From Aphrocallistes beatrix (Eukaryota; Porifera; Hexactinellida; Sceptrulophora; Aphrocallistidae): a DNA stretch of 64,000 nucleotides. Shown piece after piece: positions 1 to 10,035 of the stretch; position 1 is the first letter of the stretch, and each line of letters opens with the position of its first letter. The DNA is taken from positions 1,240,001 to 1,304,000 of the forward strand of contig OY725505.1 in assembly GCA_963281255.1 (NCBI GenBank). Reading direction: 5' to 3'. The notes under the pieces were generated by a model that saw nothing but the letters and a program-made list of their open reading frames with translations, searched no databases and was not told the origin of the DNA. The position numbers were made by a program, and so were the translations under genes.

Positions 1-609
1 TAGCCTAACTCTCATGTTTTCCCAATCGAAAGTAGTATTCTTTAAGCGCGCGAGGAACCTTCGCCCCAATATAACCACCCTATTGTTAGTATCGAGTACT
101 TCGATTTCGTGTTCTAGTGGTCGACGATCCCCCACATCTATCGCCACGCAGGCCGTACCACAGACCGCAAGCGCTGTCCGCCCTAGTCCATACACTTGAC
201 TGTACTTTGTGCTGTAAGGGATATTCATCTTTTGTACGGTGCCTCTGTCCACCACCGAAGGATCCGCCCCCGTGTCCATAATTACGTTGATGGGTTTGCC
301 GTTCCATTTAACTGGTACCACAACCGCCGTCTCATGTACAACACTATGCTGCGTCGTGGCCTGAAATACCCCTCTACGACTTCGTGTATGTGGGCAATAG
401 CAGACCTCGTGTCCTCTTTCGCCACATTTCGCACAGTGCCGTTCCGGGCATTGGGCCATAAAGTGCCTGTCCGAGTCGCAAATAAAGCACCGACCCTTCT
501 TAGGGAATTGGCTTGCCGGATACTTCCTTGTAGGTCCATCCCGCCTCCCCATTGCCCCTTTGCTGCGTGGCGCATCCTTATATGTATAGAAACAGTTGAG
601 AGCTAACAT
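1..609 (-). CDS. Ty3/Gypsy-type Gag zinc-knuckle plus aspartic protease frame, runs off left edge
   Basis: An uninterrupted minus-strand frame of 203 codons runs from an ATG at 609 (an in-frame TGA lies just upstream) to position 1, where it is still open. Two perfect CX2CX4HX4C zinc knuckles lie at about residues 41-54 and 59-72; this motif binds nucleic acid in Gag proteins. A retropepsin-type active site MDTGAD follows at about 111-116, and a late ILG motif at about 180-182 fits the C-terminal half of the protease fold. In this family Gag packages the RNA and the protease cleaves the polyprotein. The RT next door is on the opposite strand, so this is not an intact element. The Gag N-terminus is missing upstream. 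Open reading over 600 bp suggests a fairly young copy, but completeness cannot be judged here. Confidence 0.85.
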   Translation of the reverse strand, partial: MLALNCFYTYKDAPRSKGAMGRRDGPTRKYPASQFPKKGRCFICDSDRHFMAQCPERHCAKCGERGHEVCYCPHTRSRRGVFQATTQHSVVHETAVVVPVKWNGKPINVIMDTGADPSVVDRGTVQKMNIPYSTKYSQVYGLGRTALAVCGTACVAIDVGDRRPLEHEIEVLDTNNRVVILGRRFLARLKNTTFDWENMRVRL

Positions 610-1046
610 TCAAGAACAAATACAACGAAGAAAAAGGACGGGACCCATCGATTTGCCGTAGATTACCGGGATCTCAAAGATGTGACGAAGCGAGGTGCCT
701 ATCCGATGCCGGATCCCAGAGATGTTTTCGATCGTATGGGAGGGGCAACTGTATTCTCTACACTGGAGGGGGCATCCGCATACTGGAGCGTGCCTGTGAA
801 GGAAAAGCATAGGGAGTTCACTGCGTTTGTTTCAACGCGAGGCCAGTTTGTATTCAACGCATGCCTTTTGGATTGTCTAACTCACAGGCTACCTATCAGC
901 GAGCGGTAACCAGGCTCTACGAGGGTGTCCGAATGTACAGGCATTTGTTGATGACACATGTGTCCACTCGCCCAGTTTCGATACGCACCTGGAGCATTTG
1001 GATGAGGCTCAGTTGGCTATTCTAAAAATTGAGGATGAAGAATGTG
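607..1046 (+). pseudogene. Ty3/Gypsy reverse transcriptase fragment, frameshifted
   Basis: The frame opens just after a stop at 604-606 and reads KKKDGTHRFAVDYRDL, the fingers/palm start of Gypsy RT. FSTLEGASAYWSVPV and then FTAFVSTRGQFVFN follow. Near 862 a one-base loss shifts the frame; MPFGLSNSQATYQRAV continues in the next frame. Near 940 a second shift leads to FVDDTCVHSP, the RT catalytic box (family norm YxDD). The homology ends near 1046 and the rest of the RT, the RNase H and the integrase are absent. The copy cannot encode a working enzyme. It is closely similar to the minus-strand pol at 14.1-15.4 kb. It begins within a few bases of the opposite-strand Gag/protease ATG, so the two halves meet head-to-head at a rearrangement. 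Confidence 0.85.
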
Positions 1047-1424
1047 AGGATTGGGCTTTTGAGTGTACTGATTGCTGTATTGACGGAAAAGATATGCTAC
1101 ATTGTATTTTAATGACTTCAAGGAACTGTTTACTCAACAACAAGGCCAAGAATATTACTTCTACCACCTCTTGTCCCAAAGATACTCAAAGGAAGATACT
1201 TAAACTTACCTCTAATTAATATATATATATATATACACCTATCTATTTATGTAGTATTCCTTGTCCGTCAACTAAATTATGCCAGCAGTCAGTAATATCA
1301 TTATTGTGGGGTAGAGGATGCATAATTACACGATACTAAATATATCAAAATGATATTGTGTTAAATTTCATTGTATTAAAAACTCGACTTTATCTTATCC
1401 CTGGTCTAAAGTAGTGAAATGGCC
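1047..1424. other. No recognisable gene; short TA microsatellite
   Basis: The open frame from the RT fragment drifts on to 1219 without recognisable motifs. A TA run of about nine units lies at 1219-1236. Nothing else was identified. Confidence 0.4.
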
Positions 1425-2035
1425 TGTATGTAGTAGGCTATGACTTATGCCACCCAGCCGTAAGTAAAATATTTTAAAACCAACATTTAGACTATTTATA
1501 TTAAGAAATTCGTACTCTTTCGCAAGCATAGCCGAGAAAAACAAGGGGTCACTCGATATGGTTTCTACCAAATTTGGAGATCGGAATTTTCACATTCCAG
1601 GCCGTTGCTAGGGGGGACCAGAAAATATTTGCCCAAAATATAGTCAATATATATATCAAATTGTCGGAAATTTGATGCTGATAAAAATGATTAGCAATCA
1701 TTTGAAAGTTTAAATATCCGTTTTAAAAACCGGCGATTTGTATAGTCCGGGGTCAACGACGGAGTCGTACCAATCCACTTTCGGATAGTCCGAGTTCGGT
1801 AAAATTTTAGTATGTCACTCTTAAGACATGATACTACGGAAAAATGCAATAAAACAATTTCTTGCAATTATTTGGGGTCATATTGACCTGACTAATATGC
1901 TGGTAATACATTCTTAATGCCTATCCTACATGATTAACGATTTTAGGCTAATCGTGTATTAATCCATTCGGCTATTACCGCATCCTTGGTTATTTTACTG
2001 TGAGGAATTATTAGAGTAGGCTATGGTCTGTCATA
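1425..2035 (+). mobile_element. Degenerate foldback-element arm with Mutator-like end
   Basis: Bases about 1488-1890 match the right arm of the 31.1-34.2 kb foldback element, sharing CAAGGGGTCACTCGATATGG and the block around ACCGGCGATTT. Bases about 1890-2030 match the right end of the Mutator-like element at 25431-26351, including ACTGTGAGG and AGTAGGCTATG. The copy is heavily mutated and has no partner arm here. Confidence 0.55.
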
Positions 2036-2690
2036 TTGTTATAAACGAATCACCAGAAAAATTGTATCAATTTTTCAATATTTGATGCGTAATTATGACG
2101 CCATAACACAGTGGTCAGTAATCTTTTTTGATGATAGTGGTAGCATATTTGAGATTTATTAAATACACATTCTATTAGAATTTTAGTCTTATATAATCTA
2201 AAATGGCAGTTATAGTGGAAAACCTGAAAATATAATTTTTAAAAAGGTGATAATGACGTCATAATTCCATGATGAGTCGACATTTTCGTATGAGGTTTAA
2301 ACTTCGTGGAGCCATAGCTAAAAGAATCCCACATATCAAAAACCATTTGTAGTCCCTTACAACCCTAAAACTTTGTATAACGACCATCACCTGTCTATAA
2401 AGGGCATCACCTTTTCACCTTTTTATGTGTTTATTACAGGACCTGTTACAAACGATAAAAAGGTTTCATCTAATTATTTCAAGTAATGGATTTCTAAAAA
2501 CTTAGATTCATTGCACTACGTTGGTACCTTTTAGGGATTAAGACAATCACCTGTATATAACGGTCCCTGTGTACGTATAACGGCCAATTTTGTCCAGTCC
2601 CTTGGGTGGCCGTTATATACAGGTTCCACTGTACGTATATACGTATATATAGTATACTGCACATTAATCGAGTTTTATAGTTTTCCACTA
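2036..2690 (-). mobile_element. Family A (Helitron-like, non-autonomous), partial, with MITE inside
   Basis: Minus-orientation copy recognised by GCGTAATTATGACG, ATGACGTCATAATTCCATGA and CATTAATCGAGTTTTA. The segment from about 2390 to 2640 is unrelated and holds the small MITE at 2541-2631. Confidence 0.7.
2541..2631. mobile_element. Small pogo-like TIR element
   Basis: Inverted ends ACCTGTATATAACGG and CCGTTATATACAGGT, with a TA after the right end. About 90 bp and non-coding. The left end is uncertain. Confidence 0.5.
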
Positions 2691-2699
2691 TAACTCAGT

Positions 2700-3000
2700 A
2701 ATATTAGATTATTTATAACTCAGTATTTTAGATTATTTAAAGGAATGAGTATATTAATATTCTTCACAGGTGATACAACAATCATAAAAAATTACTCATC
2801 ACTCTGTTATGACGTCATCATTACGAATCAAAAGTTAAAAATTGACAAATATGATAATTTTTCGAGTGATATCGATTTTAATATTAAGACAGACAAATTT
2901 AGAGAAATTATCTCCCTTATAAATAATCAATTCGACCCAAGGCGGCTCCAGCGGACACAGTGTCCGTCAGCAGCGCAGCGCAAGCAAAACAAGCGCGTTG
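2700..3000 (+). mobile_element. Family A, 3' half
   Basis: Contains TTATGACGTCATCATTACG and the GC-rich 3' hairpin block, and ends GCGCGTTG followed by T. It is immediately followed by an inverted 5' half copy. Confidence 0.75.
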
Positions 3001-3005
3001 TATAT

Positions 3006-3273
3006 TATTATATTCATTTTATTGTAATTTCGGCCTTCTATCGCCTATAATGGCTGAATTTTAGTCAAAAAACTGAAATTTCTAACTATAAAAAAGTTGA
3101 CAATGACGTCATAATTCCATGTTGAGTCAACATTTTGGTATGAAGTCAGAATTTACTGGAGCCATGGCTAAAGGACTCCCACAAGCCAAAAAGCTTTCTG
3201 TGCCTTGCTGTTTCTTCAATCAATTCGTTACATACTGCATAGCCACACATTAATCGTGTTTTAATAGTAAGGA
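3006..3273 (-). mobile_element. Family A, 5' half, inverted
   Basis: Ends with the family 5' terminus in minus orientation (TTTTAATAGTAAGGA), with host A next to the terminal TC. Confidence 0.75.
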
Positions 3274-3325
3274 TATGCTCTCCAACCTTTCTTTTTATCT
3301 ATTTGAATCCAATTCCATGCCTAAG

Positions 3326-3543
3326 AGTTGAAGAGCATAACTGACAACGATGAAACAGTAGATAAGTTCTTAGTTAGCTCATTTCCAGATCTTCTTTCTA
3401 AGTTAAATTTAATCGACCCACGAAATGGCTGGATAGCTCATGTGTCTGATAACAATTCTATATTTTTTATTAAGATATTTATTCCAGAAACATGCTCTTT
3501 CATCGACCGATCCATGTCAATTAATGACGAATTATATATTTAA
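3326..3543 (+). pseudogene. P-like/THAP transposase-related fragment
   Basis: A 72-codon open stretch reads ITDNDETVDKFLVSSFPDLL and then LIDPRNGWIAHVSDN. The same peptide family occurs inside the 17915-20671 TIR element (19778-20095, minus) and at 41.2-41.4 kb. In the 20-kb copy this segment lies downstream of a THAP-like SVPSIF motif. Only the internal part is present here, without terminal repeats, so it is a relic. The P-superfamily assignment comes from the 20-kb copy. Confidence 0.5.
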
Positions 3544-3631
3544 TAGTATTTGACAATAATCCCGGCCTCGCGAATTTCTATAAATCACACTCGCGACACT
3601 CGCTCTTTCGATGAGGTTGAGAAGTATTTAC

Positions 3632-3826
3632 CAAGGTTGCAAACGAATATTTCAAAACTGGGTTAGACCAAATAATATTTAGAAAATAGTTGATATTCGG
3701 TTAGAACCGAATATTAGTATTAATATTTGGTTGGAGTAACCGAATATTATCAGTATTCGTAATTGTATTCGGTTAGAGAATATTCACAAATAACTATATC
3801 CAGTTCAATCGGATTCAAACCTTGGT
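3632..3826. mobile_element. Short TIR element with internal CGAATATT repeats
   Basis: Ends ACCAAGGTTGCAAACG and GATTCAAACCTTGGT are imperfect inverted repeats. The interior is a series of inverted AATATTCGGTTAG units. Non-coding. The CAAGGTT end resembles hAT-type MITEs, but no target duplication was found. Confidence 0.5.
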
Positions 3827-3889
3827 GATAATATATTTTCAAACTAATTTATCTCTAATGTCCAGTTACTATATGTTAAGTAGGTAGCA

Positions 3890-4105
3890 AGGTGAATCGG
3901 AATAAAACCCAAAGTTGAAGTAGAAGTAAGACCAAAGCCATTCGAAGAAGGAATAAGACCTAAAATATGCAAATTAAGAATAAGACCTAAAATATTTTCG
4001 AATTACGAATAAGATCTAAACCATTCGAAGTAGGAATAAGACCTAAAACGTGCGAAGTAGGAATAAGACGTAAAAAAGTGAAGTAGGAATAAGACTTAAA
4101 ATTGG
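3890..4105. repeat. Degenerate minisatellite, GAATAAGACCTAAA units
   Basis: About seven irregular units of roughly 25-32 bp carry GGAATAAGACCTAAAA preceded by CGAAGTA. Non-coding. Confidence 0.75.
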
Positions 4106-4189
4106 AGAGAGAGAAAGAAAGTGAGCATTTTAGGATTGAAATAGTGTTCAATTTAGTGTGATAGTGGCATTCCTATTTGTGAGGGATAT

Positions 4190-4640
4190 ATTTACAAGCA
4201 TAACTAAAATATTATGTGATATCGAGAGTTGCGATCTATTTGTGGAGGTCTGTCTTACTGTTAAAATCGATATCACTCGAAAAATCATCAAATTTGTCAA
4301 TTTTTTGATTTTTGATGCGTAATGATGACGTTCATAACAGACTGATGAATAATCATCTTTTTATTATAGTTGGATCATTTTGAGATTCATTAATAGACAC
4401 ATTCTATTAAGATCTCAGCCTTCTATCAGCTAAAATTCCTGAGTTATAGTCGAAAAACTGAAATTTCTAATAATATAAAAAGGTGATAGTGACGTCATAA
4501 TTCCATGATGAGTGGAAATTTTCGTATGATCTCAGAACTTAGTGGAGCCATAGCCAAAAGAATCCCAAATGCCAAAAATTAGCTCTCTGTACCTGGCAGT
4601 TTCTTCAATCAATTGACATACTATCTATATGGCTATGGCT
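4190..4640 (-). mobile_element. Family A, partial
   Basis: Minus-orientation copy with two diverged CRE-like sites. It lacks the GC-rich 3' block and part of the 5' end. Confidence 0.7.
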
Positions 4641-5011
4641 CCACCAAGTTCTGATCTCATTATAACGTCATTGTCATAGAATTTCAGTTTTTCGACAATA
4701 ATTCAGCCATTTTAGGTGAAAGCAGGTTGAAATGTTAATAGAATAAGTATTTTAATATATCTCAAATTTAAGACACTTATCATCAAAAAAGTTATTCATC
4801 CCTGTAATTACGTTAGCATTACGCATCAAAAATTGACAAATTACAAATATTGTGATCTTCCTGTGAAATCGACTATGACAGTGAGACAGAAGTATATAGA
4901 GATGTTTCTACTTTATAAGTGATCAATGTGAGCCTAGGCGCCCAGAGGACGCCTCCGGCAGACACAAAGTGTCCGCCATCTCTCGCAGCGCAAGCAAGTG
5001 AAGCGAGCTTG
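4641..5011 (+). mobile_element. Family A, 3' two-thirds
   Basis: Plus orientation. Ends with the GGCAGACA/TGTCCGCC hairpin and GAGCTTG followed by T. Confidence 0.75.
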
Positions 5012-5069
5012 TATATAATTATCTCCAGACAAATGATAATTTTATAAAATGGTAGTGGGTTATTAATTA

Positions 5070-5210
5070 CAAGCCCGCTTCGCTTGCTTGCGCTGCGCGG
5101 CAGGCGGACACTTTGTGTCCGCCGGAGGCTCCCTTCGATCGCCTAGGATCACATTGGTTGATTATAAGGGATATAGCATCTCTAAATACATCTGTCCTAC
5201 TGTTGTAATC
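5070..5210 (-). mobile_element. Family A, 3' end only
   Basis: Carries the complete GC-rich hairpin block in minus orientation, starting CAAGCCCGCTTCGCTTG. It breaks off at the next plus-oriented copy. Confidence 0.75.
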
Positions 5211-5213
5211 TAT

Positions 5214-5728
5214 ATATTAAAACTCGATTATTGTGTATATATATATATATATCTGTAACGAATTGATTGAAGAAACTGCCTGGCGCAGAAGGCTGATTTT
5301 TGGCATGTGGGAGTTTTTTGGCTATGGCTCCAGTAAGTTCTGAGTTCAGAGCAAAATGTCGACTCATCATGGAATTATGACGTCATTGTCACATTTGTAA
5401 AAGTTAACCAACACAGTTATTCGGGCATAACTCAGCCATTATAGGAGATAGAAGGCTGAAATTTTAATAGAATCTGTATACTAACATGCCTCACATATGA
5501 TGCGACTTTCATCAAAAGATGATGACTCATCACTTTGTTATGACGTCATCATTACGCATCAAAATTTTAAAATTGACAAATTTGGTGATTTTTCGAGTGA
5601 TTTCGATTTTAAAACAAAGATGGACATATTTAGAGATGATATCTCCCTTATAATTAACCAATGTCACCTCCAGGCGACCGAAGGGAGTGTCCGCCATCCG
5701 CGCAACGCAAGCAAGCGAAGCGCGCTTG
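5214..5728 (+). mobile_element. Family A, near full length
   Basis: Starts ATTAAAACTCGATTATTGTG (the first bases are lost), has a TA microsatellite and two TGACGTCA sites, and ends GCGCGCTTG followed by T. Confidence 0.8.
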
Positions 5729-5734
5729 TAATCT

Positions 5735-6130
5735 ATATAGCACGAAAAATCACCAAATTTGTCAATTTTAAAATTTTTGGTGTAATGATGACGTCATAAC
5801 AGAGTGGTGAGTCATCATATTTGGATGAGAGTTGTATCATATGTGAGATATGTTAGTATACAGATTCTATTACAATTTCAGCCTTCTATCTCCTATAATG
5901 GTTGAGATATGCTCGAATTACTGTATTGCTTAACTTTTAAAAATGTGACAATGACGTCATAATTCCATGATGAGTCGACATTTTGCTCTGAGCTCAGAAC
6001 TTACTGGAGCCGTAGCCAAAAGACTCCTACATGCCAAAATCAGCTTTCTGCGCCTTGCAGTTTCTTCAATCAATTCGTAACAGAGATATATATATATATA
6101 CAAATATTAATCGAGTTTTAATAGTAAGGA
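5735..6130 (-). mobile_element. Family A, 5' part
   Basis: Inverted relative to its left neighbour. Ends with GTTTTAATAGTAAGGA, the family 5' terminus, bordered by host A on the minus strand. Confidence 0.8.
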
Positions 6131-6454
6131 TAATACTCAATATTGGGTAGTTACAGTATATTTACAGTTGTATTATAATTTTGATATAAAAGTAAACTAA
6201 CTGATCTAACCAAAATCTAGTCCAAGTCTACCATTCAGCACAATTGCCTTAGTGTATAGAATACTATGGCAGCATCTATTATTGGGAAAATTTTTTACTC
6301 CCTCAAGATTGTGGTATTCATTGCAAAGGGTTTGCTTAACAAGGATCCAATAAACCGCATTGGCAGTTTTTGCTTTACAGGATTGTTATTACAGCAAAAT
6401 ATACACTTTAACCCACGCTTGCCACAGGAATGTGTTGCGTCATTTCCTGTTTAA
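6131..6454 (+). other. P-like terminal fragment and a short kinase-like open stretch
   Basis: Bases 6246-6275 resemble the right terminus of the 17915-20671 element (GCCTTAGTGTATAGAATACT). An open frame at 6266-6454 includes FIAKGLLNKDPINRIG, which resembles the C-lobe of AGC or related kinases. The residues on either side do not continue the match, and the strand is opposite to LATS. This is a weak lead, not a called gene. Confidence 0.3.
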
Positions 6455-6540
6455 GCCATTTTCAATGTGGAAGCCATACAAATTTGGGGTTACTACTATA
6501 AATAGAAAAATCCCAAATGCTTTCAAGGGTTAAAATAGAG
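6428..6540. repeat. Family E interspersed repeat
   Basis: A block with TAAGCCATTTT, CAAATTTGGGG and TATAAATAGAAA that recurs at 26875-26990 and 27675-27790. Non-coding, origin unknown. Confidence 0.6.
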
Positions 6541-7210
6541 CTGAAGCAAATAATCGAAAAATATTCATCTAGATTATCAAACTGTTTAGGATAGGCCTTA
6601 ATCATTGCCTTGGAACTTGCTATCAAAGCTATCAAAACAACCCCAAAAGATAGTTTTTTTAAATCGAAAAATTCATTTTGAAGAGTAGACTGTTCTTGAC
6701 GGGAAGGTTTTATTAACAAGTATAATATCCTTTGAATTATGCTGATATAAAATGATCTGAGAAGAAGAATTTTTGAAAATATGATATCCAGGTTATTGAA
6801 TTAATTGGGGATTTAATGTGGAAAAACTCCGCAAAGGATACTCAGCGAGCTTGTGTATAAGGTGCATAACTACAAGCTGCAACCTCATTCGCATACGAAA
6901 GTGGTTATTTTATCAAAATTTTCAATTTTGATGCCTATACCAGTTATTTAACCTTTAAAACAGCTAAGAAAATCTCCAAATTGATCGAATATGCTTTTTG
7001 TGCAATAATATGATAGCATAACATAATTTTTAGGATATATAAATGCTGGAAAAAAATTTCAAAAGCCTATCCTTCACGTTTGACAATATTACGCTAATAA
7101 TGCATTAACTTGGTCTTCTTTCGTCTTAATCATCCAAATTGGTAACAGGTCATTCTATAACGTAGGTAACAGTGAAATTATTTTATCCAAATCAAAATAT
7201 AGTGAAATAC
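6541..7210. other. LATS intron; nothing recognised
   Basis: AT-rich sequence after (minus sense) the 7421-7211 exon. No downstream LATS exon was found here or further left in the window. Confidence 0.4.
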
Positions 7211-7421
7211 CTCTGGGGCGATATAATTAGGCGTTCCTACTAAAGAATGAGCGATACATCTACCTTGTTTTAAGCGCTTTCGCTCAAGTGGTTTAAGAGA
7301 TTTCAAATGCGGTGGACAACCACAGGGACTTGAAGAATTAATATCACTCCAGCCAGATGCATCCATACTATCCTGCTTCAAATGTCCTTTAGCTTGATAA
7401 TGTTTAGAGTCATGAGTCCAT
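7211..7421 (-). CDS. lats: LATS/Warts kinase exon: insert and activation loop to APE
   Basis: Minus-strand exon of 211 bp between a TTTTCTTAG acceptor and a GAG|GTATTT donor. It starts in phase 2: the first base completes the Arg codon begun by the exon at 22007. It encodes WTHDSKHYQ, a Ser/Cys-rich LATS-type insert with SMDASGW, and then HSLVGTPNYIAPE. In LATS kinases the Ser of AHSLVGTPNY is the activation-loop phosphosite and APE closes the loop. The exon ends in phase 0 after the Glu of APE. The rest of the C-lobe (DWWSVG region) and the C-terminal hydrophobic motif phosphorylated by MST/Hippo are not in the window, so the next intron exceeds 7 kb. An in-frame stop follows soon after the donor if it is read through. 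Confidence 0.92.
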
Positions 7422-7848
7422 CTAAGAAAAATGGAGGGAAGTTATAAAATATATACTCAGAATAAATATCAAATTAGTACAAGGTCAATGGTAATGTTAT
7501 CAAAATCGATAGTTATGTATATATATTATATTACTTTAGGTTCCTGTAATTCATATAAGCATAATCCTAATCTTTCACCAGTAACCAATCCCTGGGCAGC
7601 AGTTCGAATAGGTGACTAGACCTTAATCACGTAATCACCTAATCGTATTCACATAAGAATAATTATGCAATCATCCTTATATTATCCAAATTATGAAATC
7701 ATAATATATCTTGATCAACTAAAACTACTCGCATTCATAATCATAATGACCTATTAGTAATCAACACCAGGTCCGATCAACGCTTCATGCGGACTCAAAA
7801 TACCTTGTGTCAGATGAAGGATTGGAAATCATTTATAGTGATTACTCA
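7422..7848. other. LATS intron; nothing recognised
   Basis: AT-rich intronic sequence with short chance open frames and no recognisable repeat. Confidence 0.4.
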
Positions 7849-8283
7849 TAGCCAACTCTAATAATGCTTCACAGTAGACTGAAAATTATGGACTAGGGAC
7901 GAAGTAGTAGCCGATTGAAGTAATACATGATTAGCTTAAAATCGCCGCTATGCAGAATAGACTTTAAGAATGTATTACTAGTATATATAAAAATGATATC
8001 AGAGTACATATATTTGTAGGCAAAAATCTGATTAGTTATCATATCATGGCGCAACAGGTCATTCTAAGGACAATTTTCTCGATTTTCTAAGCTGTGATTT
8101 ATGTGAAGGACTAATATTAGTACTAGTTGATTTGAAAAAAATAGAATTTTCCAATGGAATGTTGTTGCATTCCTGCGTTGCTATGGTAAATCATTTTGGT
8201 CAGTTTGGAGTATTTCGTGCAAACTGCATGTATTCATTTCATTGAGCGAAGAAAAGTATCTCAGTACTTCAATAAGGTTCAGC

Positions 8284-8810
8284 CTTACTATTAAAACTCG
8301 ATTAAAGTACATACAAGTACTCGTGTGTATATATTTCTTATCTGTAACGAATTGATTGGAGAAACTGCCAGGCACAGAAAGCTGATTTTTGACATATGGG
8401 GATCTTTTGGCTATAGCTTCAAAAAGTTCGAGCCTCAGGTGTCGACTCATCATGGAATTATGACGTCATTGTCACTTTTTAATAAAAGAAATTTCAGTTT
8501 TTCGGCTATAACTCAGTCATTTTATGCGATAGAAGGCTGAAATTTTAATAGAATGTGTATATTAATATATCTCAAATATGGTGCAACTATCATCAAAAGA
8601 TGATGACACATCACTCTGCTATGACGTCATCATAAGCATCAAAAATTGACAAATTGACAAATTTGCTGATTTTCCGAGTGAAATCGATTATACCTGCATG
8701 ACAGACGTATTTAGCGATGTTATCAAACTTATAATTAATCATTGTAGCTTAGGCGCTCGCAGGGCGCCTCCAGCGAACACTTTGTGTCCGCTAGCTACGA
8801 AGCGCGCTTG
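8284..8810 (+). mobile_element. Family A, full length
   Basis: Starts CCTTACTATTAAAACTCG and ends AAGCGCGCTTG followed by T. It has internal GACGTCAT sites and the 3' hairpin GAACACTTTGTGTCC. It lies inside the 7849-9870 element. Confidence 0.8.
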
Positions 8811-9086
8811 TTGAAACTAATAATTGTAGTATGTACTCAAAATAGAAATAATACTCAATAAAGGAATCCCTCGCAGTTCGCGGTGGTTATATTCTTAAAA
8901 TTGCCGGGAACAGCTAATCCGCGAGCGGAGAGACTAACAGTTAACGAAAATCCCACCTTTGAGAAGTTTGCCACATAATTTTGACAACCTCTAAGTTCCG
9001 GGCACTAAAAATTGTTTAAACTCACCCATTATACAAATTGACAGTTTTAACACTATAAACTGCTATTCAAGTTTATTTCTGAGTTA

Positions 9087-9183
9087 TGGGTACCTCTCTT
9101 ATCCGGAGCTCCGATATCCGGGCAAATTCTGTTATCCGGGCACCCTCCGGTCCGGCACTGCCCGGATAAGAGAGGTTCGAGTG
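9087..9183. mobile_element. pogo-like MITE
   Basis: 97 bp with inverted ends ACCTCTCTTATCCGG and CCGGATAAGAGAGGT and TA on both sides. GC-rich compared with its surroundings. Confidence 0.65.
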
Positions 9184-10035
9184 TAAACACAAACCATTAC
9201 CAGTTCGCATAATACTTAAAATTTAAAAGAAAATCTTCTCCAATCGATTCCTCACAGTGCAAGAGATCACCAAAAGTTTTTGAGGATTTAACCGTAGAAT
9301 ACCCAGTGGAGACACAGTGTCCCGATATCGCAGATGTCTCCCAGCCATTTTCTATGGCACAAAAGCCATATAAATGCTGGGCATTCTACAGTAAATGGAT
9401 TGATGTTTGAGGAGAAATTTAGAAGTTGAATTGTATTATCATCAAATAGGAGGAAGTAGTTTATTGTTTAACAAATAAAATAAAATCTGAAAGCAAAGTA
9501 CTACAGGTTGCACGATATAAACCCAAACTGACCAAAATGATTCAAAATTGCAGTGCAGGAATGTAACGGGATTCCATTGAAAAATTCTAACTTTTCAAAT
9601 CAACTAGTTCCACGCAAAATTCATCCTTAATTAAAATTAAAATTTTCTTAAAACAGCTATGAAAATCGTAAAATTGTCTTTAAAATGACCTGTTGGCAAT
9701 ATTATGTAGCCGATAATACAAGTAAACGTCGTCAAAAAACACAAAAAGTATTTGTATTTATAATTGTCGAACTAGCATACACTTCGTATGCGATTATGGG
9801 AAACAGACTTAATAAGGTAAACTATAGCTTAAGAAATGAATTTATCACATTTGGACACTAATTAATCCTATGGACTTATGGACAATTTTATCATATGGAT
9901 ACTATTATATTTCGACTAGTCTACAATGAAATTTAATGATCCTGACCATTTGGCTGAATTCAAGCATCAGAGGAATATTATAACTGACCTGATGAACAGG
10001 GAACGTCGCGGTTTCTATCCTGGTTGGGTCAGCCA

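Larger units (their letters stand above)
7849..9870. mobile_element. Mutator-like palindromic element, old, split by insertions
   Basis: Left arm at about 7849-8260 and inverted right arm at about 9515-9865 share blocks such as TGGAATGTTG next to GTTGCTATGG and their reverse complements. The left arm also shares GGACTAGGGA with the element at 25431-26351. The interior is occupied by a Family A copy and a pogo-like MITE. No transposase was seen. Confidence 0.5.

Noticed and set aside
2745-3050. Open frame reading DKYDNFSSDIDFNIKTDKFRE; similar peptides at 5497, 23251 and 23862
   Set aside because: All lie in Family A copies. The frame is not kept across copies and varies by indels, so it reflects the shared repeat, not a protein.
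1047-7210. Search for the LATS C-lobe and hydrophobic motif on the minus strand
   Set aside because: No DWWSVG-like or C-terminal motif was found; only repeats. It must lie left of the window.
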